A stretch of 6,712 nt of DNA from Deltaproteobacteria bacterium (GCA_002716165.1 PAZT01000020.1:1-6712); one strand, 5' to 3'. Positions 1 to 6,481 are shown, numbered from the stretch's first letter. Numbers and translations are program-made. The notes: a model not told the origin generated them from the sequence alone.

Positions 1-1
1 T

Positions 2-100
2 TGGGCAACAGACTGTCCACTAGCGGCTCTGCAGTTTAAACAGCACGCAGGAGTAAAACCCAAACATCCCATGTCAGTTCTGGCAGACGCTTATCGCTAA
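2..100 (+). CDS. C-terminal end of an Fe-S oxidoreductase (heterodisulfide reductase-like CCG domain), 5' partial
   Basis: An open frame enters from the left edge and ends at TAA (98-100), giving 32 residues. The piece starts WATDCPLAALQFKQ and ends HPMSVLADAYR. A Cys in an S/T-D-C-P-L-A context, followed about 20 residues later by a His-Pro-x-x-x-Leu-A-x-A-Y ending, is what I recall from the C-terminus of GlpC/HdrB-like Fe-S proteins whose CCG domains bind clusters. The DUF3501 gene 68 nt downstream on the same strand supports this, because the family order rubrerythrin, Fe-S oxidoreductase, DUF3501 is common. The likely role is electron transfer linked to rubrerythrin and peroxide stress, but the substrate is unknown. 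Only the tail is visible, so the family call rests on a short match plus context. Confidence 0.6.
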   Translation, partial: WATDCPLAALQFKQHAGVKPKHPMSVLADAYR

Positions 101-168
101 CCATAGCATTTCTACTAAACTATTTTCTGCTATTATTTAAATTTAAAATTAATTAGAGAGTAAAGAAA

Positions 169-720
169 ATGAAAAGAGTCACTCGGCAGGAAGTTATGGA
201 TTTTGTAACGTATGAAGACCTACGTGAAAAATTTCGAGAAAAAATTATGATGATTAAAGAACTTCGTAGAATAGATGTGGCTGGTGTTTTATCTTTCTTA
301 TTTGAAAACACTGATACTGTTCATTATCAAATTCAGGAAATGATTCGAGTGGAGCGCATAGTAAAAGAGATAGATATTCAGCATGAGATAAATACATATA
401 ATGAACTGTTAGGTCGTTCCGGGGAGTTGGGTTGCACTCTTTTAATAGAAATTGATAACTCTCAAGAAAGAGAAGAAAAATTAACTCAGTGGCTTGATTT
501 ACCCAATCATCTATATCTTAGACTAGAAGATGAAAGTAAAATCAGGGCTAGTTTTGACGAGAGGCAAATTGGTGATTCTAGACTATCTTCCGTCCAGTAC
601 ATTAAGTTCAATACAGGTGGTAAAACACCAGTCGCAATTGGTTCAGATTTACCACAATTCAATGCAGAGACTGTACTCACAGCAGATCAAAAAAAGGCAC
701 TTGCAGAAGATTTGTCTTAA
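169..720 (+). CDS. DUF3501 family protein (rubrerythrin-operon partner)
   Basis: This encodes a 183-residue soluble protein with no signal peptide or membrane segment. The features I associate with DUF3501 are all present: an N-terminal R-x-E-(V/I) with Y15-E16 and R19; K30 and R33-R34 in a helix; FEN at 45-47; QIQEMIRVERI at 54-64; an N-x-L-L-G turn near 78-82; and a GELGCTLLIEI strand near 85-95. The biochemical function of the family is unknown. It is typically encoded just after a rubrerythrin and an Fe-S oxidoreductase, so a role in peroxide or oxygen stress is inferred from context. The ATG at 169 is preceded by a purine-rich AGAGAG (155-160) 8 nt upstream, which supports this start. 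The 68-nt AT-rich gap to the previous gene shows no clear terminator, so co-transcription is likely. It converges with the peroxiredoxin gene across about 110 nt. Confidence 0.85.
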   Translation: MKRVTRQEVMDFVTYEDLREKFREKIMMIKELRRIDVAGVLSFLFENTDTVHYQIQEMIRVERIVKEIDIQHEINTYNELLGRSGELGCTLLIEIDNSQEREEKLTQWLDLPNHLYLRLEDESKIRASFDERQIGDSRLSSVQYIKFNTGGKTPVAIGSDLPQFNAETVLTADQKKALAEDLS

Positions 721-829
721 TAAACAATTATTTTTTGGAAAAAATATAGACTATATCTGAATAATCTAGATCAACGTAAATTGATATGGATTTAGCAGTA
801 AATTTAGAAAATTAAAAAAATACATTTGC

Positions 830-1288
830 CTAGCTGTTTATTTTTTTACATTCAGCTAAAAGTTCAGAAATAATTCTCTCTCCATCAGCCAAAACGGAGT
901 AACGTACTATACCGTTCTTATCAACAATTACAGTTGATCTTGCTATTTTTCCTTTATCTTCTAAATAATTTCCGTACGAGCTAGCCATAGCGCCCTTGGG
1001 ATGAAAATCTTGAAGGAGTGGGAAGGATACACCGCCAAGTGAATCAGCCCAGTTTTTGTGTGAATGCTTGCTGTCAATACTTACACCCAAAACTTGGGTG
1101 TCAACCTCTTTGAATCTATCAACCATTGACTCAATTTTAGGTATTTCCTTGCTTCAGGTGTATGTCCAGTCCAAGGGATAAAAAAACAGCAAAACATTCT
1201 TTTTCCCCATAAATTGACTTAATGAATATTCAGTATCAAACTGACTTTCTAATTTGAAGTCTGGTGCCACTGATCCAACAGTAATCAT
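830..1288 (-). CDS. Selenocysteine-containing peroxiredoxin (AhpE-like, Sec at residue 45 encoded by TGA)
   Basis: This is a thioredoxin-fold peroxidase that reduces H2O2 and organic hydroperoxides in the cytoplasm. Reading from ATG 1288 with the TGA at 1154-1156 decoded gives 152 residues ending at TAG. The N-terminus MITVGSVAPDFKLES is the usual Prx opening, followed by FFYPLDWTYT at 35-44. Residue 45 is the TGA, then SKEIPKIES. The family motif P-x3-T-x2-C is met at P38, T42 and position 45 only if TGA replaces the peroxidatic Cys. R117 in ARSTVIVDKNG matches the catalytic Arg. The stretch FPLLQDFHPKGAMASSYG resembles mycobacterial AhpE, which from memory has about 153 residues and Cys45. 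C147 is the only Cys, so a resolving thiol is uncertain. The GAGG site fixes the start. Ordinary gene calling would begin at the internal ATG at 1126 and lose the active site. A nonsense mutation or sequencing error is the alternative. PrxU-type Sec peroxiredoxins are known in other bacteria. Confidence 0.82.
1112..1153 (-). promoter_or_regulatory. Candidate bacterial SECIS element just downstream of the Sec TGA
   Basis: In the RNA, a helix AUUG/CAAU (1135-1132 with 1128-1125) closes a 3-nt loop AGU (1131-1129). The loop starts 23 nt after the TGA and carries G at its second position followed by U. Beneath it, after a UAAA bulge on the 5' side, ACC (1142-1140) pairs with GGU (1124-1122). A further weak pairing of GGA (1148-1146) with UUC (1114-1112) can extend the stem. 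Bacterial SECIS elements recognised by SelB lie inside the coding region, with the apical loop roughly 16-37 nt after UGA and a G among the first loop bases; this fits. The helix is short and AU-rich, and I folded it by eye, so the exact structure is uncertain. Confidence 0.45.
1154..1156 (-). other. In-frame TGA, proposed selenocysteine codon (Sec45)
   Basis: On the minus strand the codons read TAC ACC TGA AGC AAG GAA. The frame is open on both sides, and the residues before and after belong to the same conserved peroxiredoxin active-site loop, so no frameshift is involved. TGA differs by one base from the Cys codons TGT and TGC. Other genes in the window use TGG for Trp and have no internal TGA, which argues against a genome-wide reassignment. 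Sec at a position where homologues have the catalytic Cys is the standard signature of a selenoprotein. Confidence 0.8.
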
Positions 1289-1291
1289 GTT

Positions 1292-1296
1292 ACCTC
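1292..1296 (-). promoter_or_regulatory. Ribosome binding site of the Sec peroxiredoxin
   Basis: The minus strand reads GAGGT, then AAC, then ATG at 1288. This is the clearest Shine-Dalgarno sequence among the minus-strand genes here. It places initiation upstream of the TGA and so supports translation through codon 45 rather than from the internal ATG at 1126. The upstream ATG at 1298 runs into TAA two codons later and is not a usable start. Confidence 0.65.
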
Positions 1297-1310
1297 ATAC
1301 TGATTTTTAC

Positions 1311-1344
1311 AAAAAAAAACTCTGAAATCAGAATGATTTCAGAG
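1311..1344 (-). terminator. Rho-independent terminator after hflK
   Basis: The dyad CTCTGAAATCA (1320-1330) and TGATTTCAGAG (1334-1344) is a perfect 11-bp stem with a 3-nt loop. On the minus strand it is followed at once by nine T residues (1319-1311), the classic intrinsic terminator layout. The plus-strand side has no T tract, so it acts on minus-strand transcripts. It lies 50 nt beyond the hflK stop and only 22 nt before the peroxiredoxin ATG, separating the two same-strand genes or limiting readthrough between them. Confidence 0.88.
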
Positions 1345-1394
1345 CCCAAAAATAATTAGAGCTTAACCAGGAAGATGAGTTTTTTTACTTTTTA

Positions 1395-2441
1395 TTATTT
1401 AGTCAGTTGACCTAAATTTTTTGGGTCTAGCGGTAGAAAAGGAAGTACATTCCCACCCATATCTTTGTCAGCAATAACCTTGTTTACTTTGGGCAGCACA
1501 CTTGCCATTGTTTCAAGCAATATCCTTTCACGGGTAATATCTTTAGCCTTTACATACTCATCATAGACCAAATCAAAACGCTCAGTCTCGCCTGTAGCAA
1601 CAAGTATTTTTTCTTTTGCATATGCCTTAGCATTATTTATAATTTGTGCAGCTTCTCCTCTGGCCTTTGGGACTAAATTGTTTCTGTAGCCTTCAGCGTC
1701 ATTTATCATCTTTTCTCTATCTTCTCTAGCACTTACAACATCCTTAAATGCCTCTTTAACTTCATCTGGTGGATGTACGTCCTGAAGCTTCACATTCTCA
1801 ATCTTAATACCGCCTTTGTAGCTATTCATTGTTTCTTGAAGCAATCGCGCGGTGGTAGCTTCAATAATTCCTTTTCCCACAGTCAATGCTTCAGTTACTG
1901 TTGTATCTCCTATAACTTCACGCATAGCTGATTCTGCAGCTGATTTTACAGTTTCGTCAGGATTAGTGAGGCTATATAGATAATTCTCTAGATTTGAAAT
2001 GCGGTATTGGACAATAGACTGAACATCAATTATATTTTCATCGCCTGTTAACATTAATGATTCCTTTAAAACTCTTCGATATTTTGCAGGTGGACCTATC
2101 TGTATTGTGCGGAATCCAATTTCTAACCTCCTAACTGAAGTCACAGGCTCAATTTGTACAGTCTCAATCGGTGAGGGTAGATGATAATGTGGGCCGGGAC
2201 CAACAACGTTAGTAACTTCTCCAAATCTCTTAATGACCCCTTGTTCTTCTGGATCAACAATAAATATTCCCGTAGCGAGCCAGATTACTATTGCTGCTAT
2301 AGCTGCGAAAACTAGTCCACCTTTTTTTGGAATTCCTATCTTGAATTTGTTTTGAAGATTGTTAAGAAGCTCATCTATATCGGGAGGGGGAGACCCTTTA
2401 TCCCAAGGAGAGTTTTTTGGTGGTTTATTCCAAGTGCCCAT
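1395..2441 (-). CDS. hflK: HflK-like SPFH/prohibitin membrane protein, FtsH protease modulator
   Basis: In the known system HflK pairs with HflC in a large periplasm-facing complex that surrounds and restrains the membrane protease FtsH. The 348-residue product has a Pro/Gly-rich cytoplasmic N-terminus (SPWDKGSPPPDIDELL, 11-26), one membrane segment at about 42-62, and then the SPFH domain. That domain opens IVDPEEQGVIKRFGEV with G-P-G-P-H-Y-H-L-P at 81-89. NVKLQDVHPPDEVKEAF (216-232) and a charged helical stretch rich in Ala, Arg and Glu at about 237-275 are typical of HflK. RILLETM (306-312) matches the C-terminal region. E. coli HflK is somewhat longer, at about 419 residues. No hflC follows: the next element is a terminator. 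The start at 2441 has no strong ribosome binding site but gives the expected N-terminus. Confidence 0.9.
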   Translation of the reverse strand: MGTWNKPPKNSPWDKGSPPPDIDELLNNLQNKFKIGIPKKGGLVFAAIAAIVIWLATGIFIVDPEEQGVIKRFGEVTNVVGPGPHYHLPSPIETVQIEPVTSVRRLEIGFRTIQIGPPAKYRRVLKESLMLTGDENIIDVQSIVQYRISNLENYLYSLTNPDETVKSAAESAMREVIGDTTVTEALTVGKGIIEATTARLLQETMNSYKGGIKIENVKLQDVHPPDEVKEAFKDVVSAREDREKMINDAEGYRNNLVPKARGEAAQIINNAKAYAKEKILVATGETERFDLVYDEYVKAKDITRERILLETMASVLPKVNKVIADKDMGGNVLPFLPLDPKNLGQLTK

Positions 2442-2473
2442 TTTGATCTAAATAATATGTATTAATTAATTTT

Positions 2474-2505
2474 ACTATACTAAATAATGCAAATAATTAA
2501 CACAA
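2474..2505 (-). promoter_or_regulatory. Possible sigma-70-type promoter for hflK
   Basis: On the minus strand TTGTGT (2505-2500) is followed after 17 nt by TAGTAT (2482-2477), and an overlapping TATAGT lies at 2479-2474. The site is about 35 nt upstream of the hflK ATG, in the only gap between map and hflK. The matches are partial and the region is AT-rich, so chance is a real possibility. Confidence 0.3.
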
Positions 2506-2518
2506 GCTAAAATGATTT

Positions 2519-2586
2519 TAACTTTAAAATAATCAGTTGGTATAAATTATTTTTCAATTAATTTTGTAAATTTCTATTTAAAGTTA
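2519..2586. repeat. Inverted repeat downstream of map
   Basis: TAACTTTAAA (2519-2528) and its exact reverse complement TTTAAAGTTA (2577-2586) flank 48 nt of AT-rich sequence, starting one base past the map stop codon. It could fold in the 3' end of the map transcript, but it has no GC-rich core or T tract, so I do not call it a terminator. Confidence 0.4.
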
Positions 2587-2587
2587 C

Positions 2588-3493
2588 TCATGCTGTGAGT
2601 ATCTCAGCTCCTGATTTTGTTACTAACAGGGTATGTTCCCATTGAGCAGACAATGAACCATCAGCAGTTACTGCAGTCCATCCGTCACCCAAAATTCTGC
2701 ATTCATAACTTCCCATATTAATCATAGGCTCAATTGTAAAAACCATATTTTCCCTTAACATTTCTCCTTTCCCCGGTTGACCAAAATGGAGTATCTGTGG
2801 TGCTTCATGAAATTCGATGCCCACGCCATGTCCCGCAAAATCTCTAACTACAGAAAAGCCATTATTTTCTGCATGTTTTTGTATAGCATGTCCGATGTCT
2901 CCAAGCCTTTTTGAGGGAAAAACCTGTTTAATTCCTAGTTTTAAGCACTCATGTGTGACTTCAACCAGTTTTTTTGTATCTTCTGGAACGTCTCCAATTA
3001 TGAACATTCTACTGGCATCACCATAATATCCATCTAAAATACATGTAATATCCACATTTAAAATATCACCGTTGCGTAAAGCTTGGTTATTTGGAATTCC
3101 ATGACAAATCACATCGTTTGGTGAGGTACAAATGCTTTTAGGGAAAGGCATTCTTCTTTTACCTTGGCCATGCCCGTAATTTAAAGGGGCTGGAATTGCA
3201 CCGTTAGCCAAAGTTTCTGTGTGTACCCAATTATCTAGATCATTTGTTGTTACACCTTCACCAATTCGGTCTTCAACCATATCAAGTAGCTTTTTTGTTA
3301 ATTGACCACTTTTTCTTATGCCCTCAATTTGCTCTTCGGTTTTAATGTAAATCCGCTTTTCACTGAAAATAGGTTTTTCATTCATAGAAAGAGAATGGAT
3401 TGGATCTTTCCCAAGATGACATTTTTTGAATTTTTTTCCACTTCCACACCAGCAGGGAGAATTGCGAGGAAGAGAGTTTGTAGCAGGTTTCAT
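2588..3493 (-). CDS. map: Methionine aminopeptidase type I with N-terminal SEC-C zinc motif
   Basis: This removes the initiator Met from new proteins in the cytoplasm. The 301-residue product begins with a SEC-C motif (C14-W-C16-G-S-G-K-K-F-K-K-C25-H26), a small zinc-binding module thought to aid ribosome docking. The peptidase M24 domain covers about 50-300. The five metal ligands are visible: D148 (NVDIT), D159 (YYGDAS), H222 (AGHGVG), E255 (TIEPM) and E286 (WEHTL). H131 (CHGIPN) and H229 (EFHEAP) match the substrate-binding histidines. The segment NYGHGQGKRRMPFPKS (105-120) seems about 8 residues longer than the NYxGFPKS form I recall from other members. The gene follows lepB by 36 nt on the same strand, so the two are probably one transcript. 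No clear Shine-Dalgarno precedes the ATG, but the start directly precedes the SEC-C motif. Confidence 0.95.
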   Translation of the reverse strand: MKPATNSLPRNSPCWCGSGKKFKKCHLGKDPIHSLSMNEKPIFSEKRIYIKTEEQIEGIRKSGQLTKKLLDMVEDRIGEGVTTNDLDNWVHTETLANGAIPAPLNYGHGQGKRRMPFPKSICTSPNDVICHGIPNNQALRNGDILNVDITCILDGYYGDASRMFIIGDVPEDTKKLVEVTHECLKLGIKQVFPSKRLGDIGHAIQKHAENNGFSVVRDFAGHGVGIEFHEAPQILHFGQPGKGEMLRENMVFTIEPMINMGSYECRILGDGWTAVTADGSLSAQWEHTLLVTKSGAEILTA

Positions 3494-3529
3494 TTAAAAA
3501 CAAAATTTACTATTTTTTCAAAAATATTT

Positions 3530-4381
3530 TTATTTAAGGAAATCAAATATCCTTTCGAATCTATATCCACTAAAAATACTTTTATTTGGATTATGAGACC
3601 AGTAAATTATTTGCCCTTTACCTGTAATAGTATCCATATCTACAAATCCCCAAAATCTGCTGTCTGCGCTGTTGTAACGATTATCACCCATTGTGAACAA
3701 CTTCCCCTTTGGAATTCTGACAGGACCATATCGGCTTGTAGGGGCAAGAGCTATTCCTTGAGCTTGGCGAGATTTTCTTTCTTTTGGCTCAAAATAGGCG
3801 TAAGGTTCTTCTAGGAGTTCACCATTAATGAATACCTTGTCATTTCGAATTTCCAGAGTTTCTCCTGGCATACCAACGGCTCTTTTTATATAATCAATTG
3901 AAGGATCTTGAGGATATGGAAAAATTACAATATCTCCACGTTTAACAGGTTTTTTAAAAAGTTTGATATCTGTTAACGGAATTGGAGAGCCATAGGTGTA
4001 CATGCTTGCAAATATATGATCTCCTATCTGTATTGTGGGTAACATTGAACCTGAAGGGATCTGAAAGGGCGCAAAAAAATAAGTTCTCACAATCGTTGCT
4101 ACTACTACCGCAAATATCAAAGCTTCTGTCCATTCTCTTATTGTTCTATTGGGGATCAATAGGTCTAAGCGCATGAACCCTTTTGCCGCTTTCAGAAGGT
4201 CATCCTCTTTTTCCATTATTTCCTTTGCATGAGTAAGCTTACTAACTCGACTTAGTAAAGACTCCTGACTTGAGAAAACAATGTTTTCGATTTCAGTGAG
4301 ATCATTCAGGGCGGCTTCACTAAATCCTTTTTTTTGGAGTTTATTTAATGATTTCTCAGAAAGTTTGTAAGTTACAATCAT
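3530..4381 (-). CDS. lepB: Signal peptidase I
   Basis: This cleaves signal peptides from exported proteins at the outer face of the inner membrane. The product has 283 residues. A membrane anchor spans about 86-104 (ALIFAVVVATIVRTYFF), and the S26 catalytic boxes follow: IPSGSMLPTI with nucleophile S112, GDIVIFPYP at 149-157, DYIKRAVGMPGE with general base K166, and MGDNRYNSADSRFWG at 231-245. In the last box Tyr236 sits where many homologues have Asp. Unlike E. coli LepB, which has two membrane segments, the first 80 residues here look soluble and helical with many charged residues (KLSEKSLNKLQKKGFSEAAL), so the N-terminus is probably cytoplasmic. The upstream gap holds a TTGACA promoter candidate; map follows in the same orientation. 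Confidence 0.95.
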   Translation of the reverse strand: MIVTYKLSEKSLNKLQKKGFSEAALNDLTEIENIVFSSQESLLSRVSKLTHAKEIMEKEDDLLKAAKGFMRLDLLIPNRTIREWTEALIFAVVVATIVRTYFFAPFQIPSGSMLPTIQIGDHIFASMYTYGSPIPLTDIKLFKKPVKRGDIVIFPYPQDPSIDYIKRAVGMPGETLEIRNDKVFINGELLEEPYAYFEPKERKSRQAQGIALAPTSRYGPVRIPKGKLFTMGDNRYNSADSRFWGFVDMDTITGKGQIIYWSHNPNKSIFSGYRFERIFDFLK

Positions 4382-4524
4382 ATATATAAACTTCTAATTT
4401 TGCTGTTAAATAGTTTCATCATAATTTTGGAACAAAATTTTATATAGTTTTACCCGATTAATAATTCTTAAAAAAAGTTTTATAAACTTATTTTACTCAC
4501 TTAATATTGAAAACTAAATAATTT

Positions 4525-4553
4525 ATTTTGAATTGCTTATTGAAAATTGTCAA
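4525..4553 (-). promoter_or_regulatory. Possible sigma-70-type promoter for lepB-map
   Basis: On the minus strand a consensus -35 TTGACA (4553-4548) is followed after 17 nt by CAAAAT (4530-4525), a 4-of-6 match to TATAAT. It lies just past the end of the glycosyltransferase gene and would give a leader of roughly 137 nt before the lepB ATG. The -35 is exact, but the -10 is weak and the region is AT-rich. Confidence 0.35.
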
Positions 4554-4577
4554 TTATTCAATCTGGCAAAAACCATA

Positions 4578-5642
4578 TTAAATAGCTGAGAATTTATTTT
4601 CATGACGGAAATCAAACCATCCACGAAAAAGTGAATAGCTCATTATCCATGGGATAAGCTGCAGTTGAGAAATATATATTAAACAGTCTTTTATTGGAAG
4701 TTCATTCAGCTTAGAATAGCGTATTCCTCCCAATGCAATAAAAACTAACATTAAAAGGTAAAAAATAACACTAAGTAACATTTCACTTCCCGAAAAACCT
4801 TTAAGAATTCCTGTTAGAAATATTATTTGTGAAAGCATAAAGATAGTGTATAGTTTTTTCTTTAAATGTGGGATTCTTAGACCAAGGATCTCATGTGCGT
4901 CAAGCTCATTGCTGTAACGTGTAGGGAATCTCCGAGCAAGTAGTCCATCATAATAATATCGTCGTGCAAGGATAAATGGTCGGGAGTAACTTGATTCCAG
5001 AGGGGGGTGCTGAACAGTAAGTTTAGAGCTAAAAATAATTTTAAAACCTGATTCTAAAATACTAAATGCCAAATCTGTGTCTTCTCTGAAAGGTATTTTA
5101 TAAGCTTGATGAAAATGAGCTAAGTTTTTACGAACGATTAAATTGCATGTAAGGTACCGACCTCCCTCAGTATTTTCTGTTTGATGAGTAAAAGGTGTAG
5201 CATGTACTCTCTGAGTAACCTCTGTGCGCCCTTCAAATGCTCCAGCATTGGGATTATTCCTAATTAATTCTAGGGCATTTTCTACCCAGTCAGGATGTGG
5301 AATAACATCAGCATCAAGAAAACCAATCCATTTGCCAGATGAGATTGACACACCGATATTTCTTGCTGTAGCAGGACCAGAATTTTTTATAGTAGTCCAT
5401 TGCAGTTTTAGCTCTGACTTGGCTTTAAAATTTTTCAACATTTCTACAGTTTCATCATTGGAGCCGTCATCTGCGACAGCAATCTCAAAAAAAGATTTTT
5501 TTGTCGTTTGATTTTCCAAAGCTTTGATGCATCTTAAAAGCATTTTTGCACTATTGTAGCTTGGAATAACTACTGATAAAATAACAGAGTTATTTTTAAA
5601 TGCCCCTTTTTCAGCGTGAATAAAATTTTCTACATTACTCAT
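4578..5642 (-). CDS. Family 2 glycosyltransferase, membrane-anchored
   Basis: This is a GT-A fold enzyme of CAZy family GT2 that moves a sugar from a nucleotide-sugar donor; donor and acceptor cannot be told from sequence. The 354-residue product has ILSVVIPSYNSAKMLLRCIKAL (21-42, the N-terminal Rossmann strand and helix), ADDGSNDET at 57-65 binding the nucleotide, GPATARNIG at 89-97, the metal-binding DAD at 110-112 (FLDADVIPHPDW) and the likely catalytic ED at 187-188 (FREDTDLAF). After the catalytic domain come hydrophobic segments at about 263-281 and 287-305 and a weaker one near 320-340, which place it on the inner membrane. It stands alone: 200 nt separate it from the motB-like gene upstream and 196 nt from lepB downstream. 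A role in surface polysaccharide or glycolipid synthesis is likely but inferred. Confidence 0.85.
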   Translation of the reverse strand: MSNVENFIHAEKGAFKNNSVILSVVIPSYNSAKMLLRCIKALENQTTKKSFFEIAVADDGSNDETVEMLKNFKAKSELKLQWTTIKNSGPATARNIGVSISSGKWIGFLDADVIPHPDWVENALELIRNNPNAGAFEGRTEVTQRVHATPFTHQTENTEGGRYLTCNLIVRKNLAHFHQAYKIPFREDTDLAFSILESGFKIIFSSKLTVQHPPLESSYSRPFILARRYYYDGLLARRFPTRYSNELDAHEILGLRIPHLKKKLYTIFMLSQIIFLTGILKGFSGSEMLLSVIFYLLMLVFIALGGIRYSKLNELPIKDCLIYISQLQLIPWIMSYSLFRGWFDFRHENKFSAI

Positions 5643-5842
5643 TTACGATCATTCAATTTGCTTGGAATTATATATATTCTTAAATAACATGTACTCAGTT
5701 CTAATGTAGAGCGCTGAATTTGGTCATAAAACTTTTTCGGTCTACCTTACCGGAAGAACTCTCAGAAGAAAAATATAATAAAAATTAAAAATTTTAGTAA
5801 TTAATCATGAAAGGCTCAGAATTGACTGATTAGGTAAAGTTA

Positions 5843-6481
5843 TTAAGGTAGCACAATAACTTCCACACGGTTGTTAAGACTTCTTTGAGTTGGAGATGTT
5901 TCAAGAAATCTGGGACGTGTAGATCCAAAGCTTTTCACGGTAATTTTTGTGGGATCAAGCCCGTTTTCGATGAAAAAACGTGCAACCCTAGAAGCACGGG
6001 CTCCTCCCAGTTCCCAAGTTGAATTCCATTTCTTTGGTGATTGTTTTTCTGTATGACCTTCAATTTGAATATTATTTGGAAGCAAAAAAACTAAGTTTGA
6101 GAAACGTTTCAATTCATTGATTGCCTTGGGACTAAGCTCTGCAGAATCCGCTTTAAAATACGCACTGGCCTTAAACGAAACAACCACACCTTTTTCTTCA
6201 ATACCTATATTTGTTTCATCTCCTAGCTCGCTTTCTTCTAACTGCTTGGCCAATTGTTCAACAACCGAATCTTTACCCTCATTCATGAAGGGTGTTCCTG
6301 CAGGTAGGGGTTTAAAACTGGCAGCAAGGCTTTTAAATTTCATTGTTTCGTATTTACATGTTGAAAAAAGTAAAATAAAAAAGCAAAGCAAGAGTGTAAC
6401 AAGATCTCCATAAGTAAAAATCCATTCCTGGTCGAAGGGGACACAAACTTCACAATCTTCTTCATCAATGAGTTGTCCCAT
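5843..6481 (-). CDS. motB: MotB-like stator protein (TM plus OmpA-like peptidoglycan-binding domain)
   Basis: MotB anchors an ion-driven stator to peptidoglycan and with MotA conducts the ions that drive flagellar rotation or a related motor. The product has 212 residues, shorter than E. coli MotB (about 308). The single membrane helix at about 20-40 carries W20-I-F-T-Y-G-D26-L-V-T-L-L-L-C-F-F, where D26 matches the ion-binding Asp. A short linker leads to an OmpA-like domain from about 95: FKADSAELSPKAINEL, EGHTE (141-145), WELGGARASRVARFF (156-170), SFGSTRPRF and NNRVEV (203-208). GHTE replaces the usual GHTD. The Cys pair near the N-terminus (DCEVC) is also notable. A GGGGA 9-10 nt before the ATG may be the ribosome binding site. 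A second OmpA/MotB-type gene lies just upstream on the same strand; a motA partner would be expected beyond the window. Confidence 0.82.
   Translation of the reverse strand: MGQLIDEEDCEVCVPFDQEWIFTYGDLVTLLLCFFILLFSTCKYETMKFKSLAASFKPLPAGTPFMNEGKDSVVEQLAKQLEESELGDETNIGIEEKGVVVSFKASAYFKADSAELSPKAINELKRFSNLVFLLPNNIQIEGHTEKQSPKKWNSTWELGGARASRVARFFIENGLDPTKITVKSFGSTRPRFLETSPTQRSLNNRVEVIVLP

Noticed and set aside
721..829. A bidirectional terminator between DUF3501 and the peroxiredoxin, for example around the TTTTTTGGAAAAAA palindrome.
   Set aside because: The possible stems are made almost only of A and T with no GC core, so they cannot be told from background in this AT-rich gap.
830..1126. A free-standing 98-residue peroxiredoxin fragment starting at the ATG at 1126, or a pseudogene.
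   Set aside because: The upstream 54 codons continue in the same frame with the correct N-terminal Prx sequence and a good ribosome binding site. The only break is a TGA exactly at the catalytic Cys, which fits Sec better than decay.
1154..1156. TGA read as Trp or Gly under an alternative genetic code.
   Set aside because: Trp is encoded by TGG throughout the window, no other gene has an internal TGA, and one gene ends at TGA. Trp or Gly at the peroxidatic position would also abolish activity.
3302..3814. Plus-strand open frame across the map/lepB boundary.
   Set aside because: It lies opposite two clearly conserved minus-strand genes, and its translation shows no recognisable domain.
5643..5842. 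A small gene, RNA gene or terminator in the gap between motB and the glycosyltransferase.
   Set aside because: I found only a 4-bp CGGT/ACCG hairpin and AT-rich sequence, with no convincing reading frame, tRNA-like fold or terminator.
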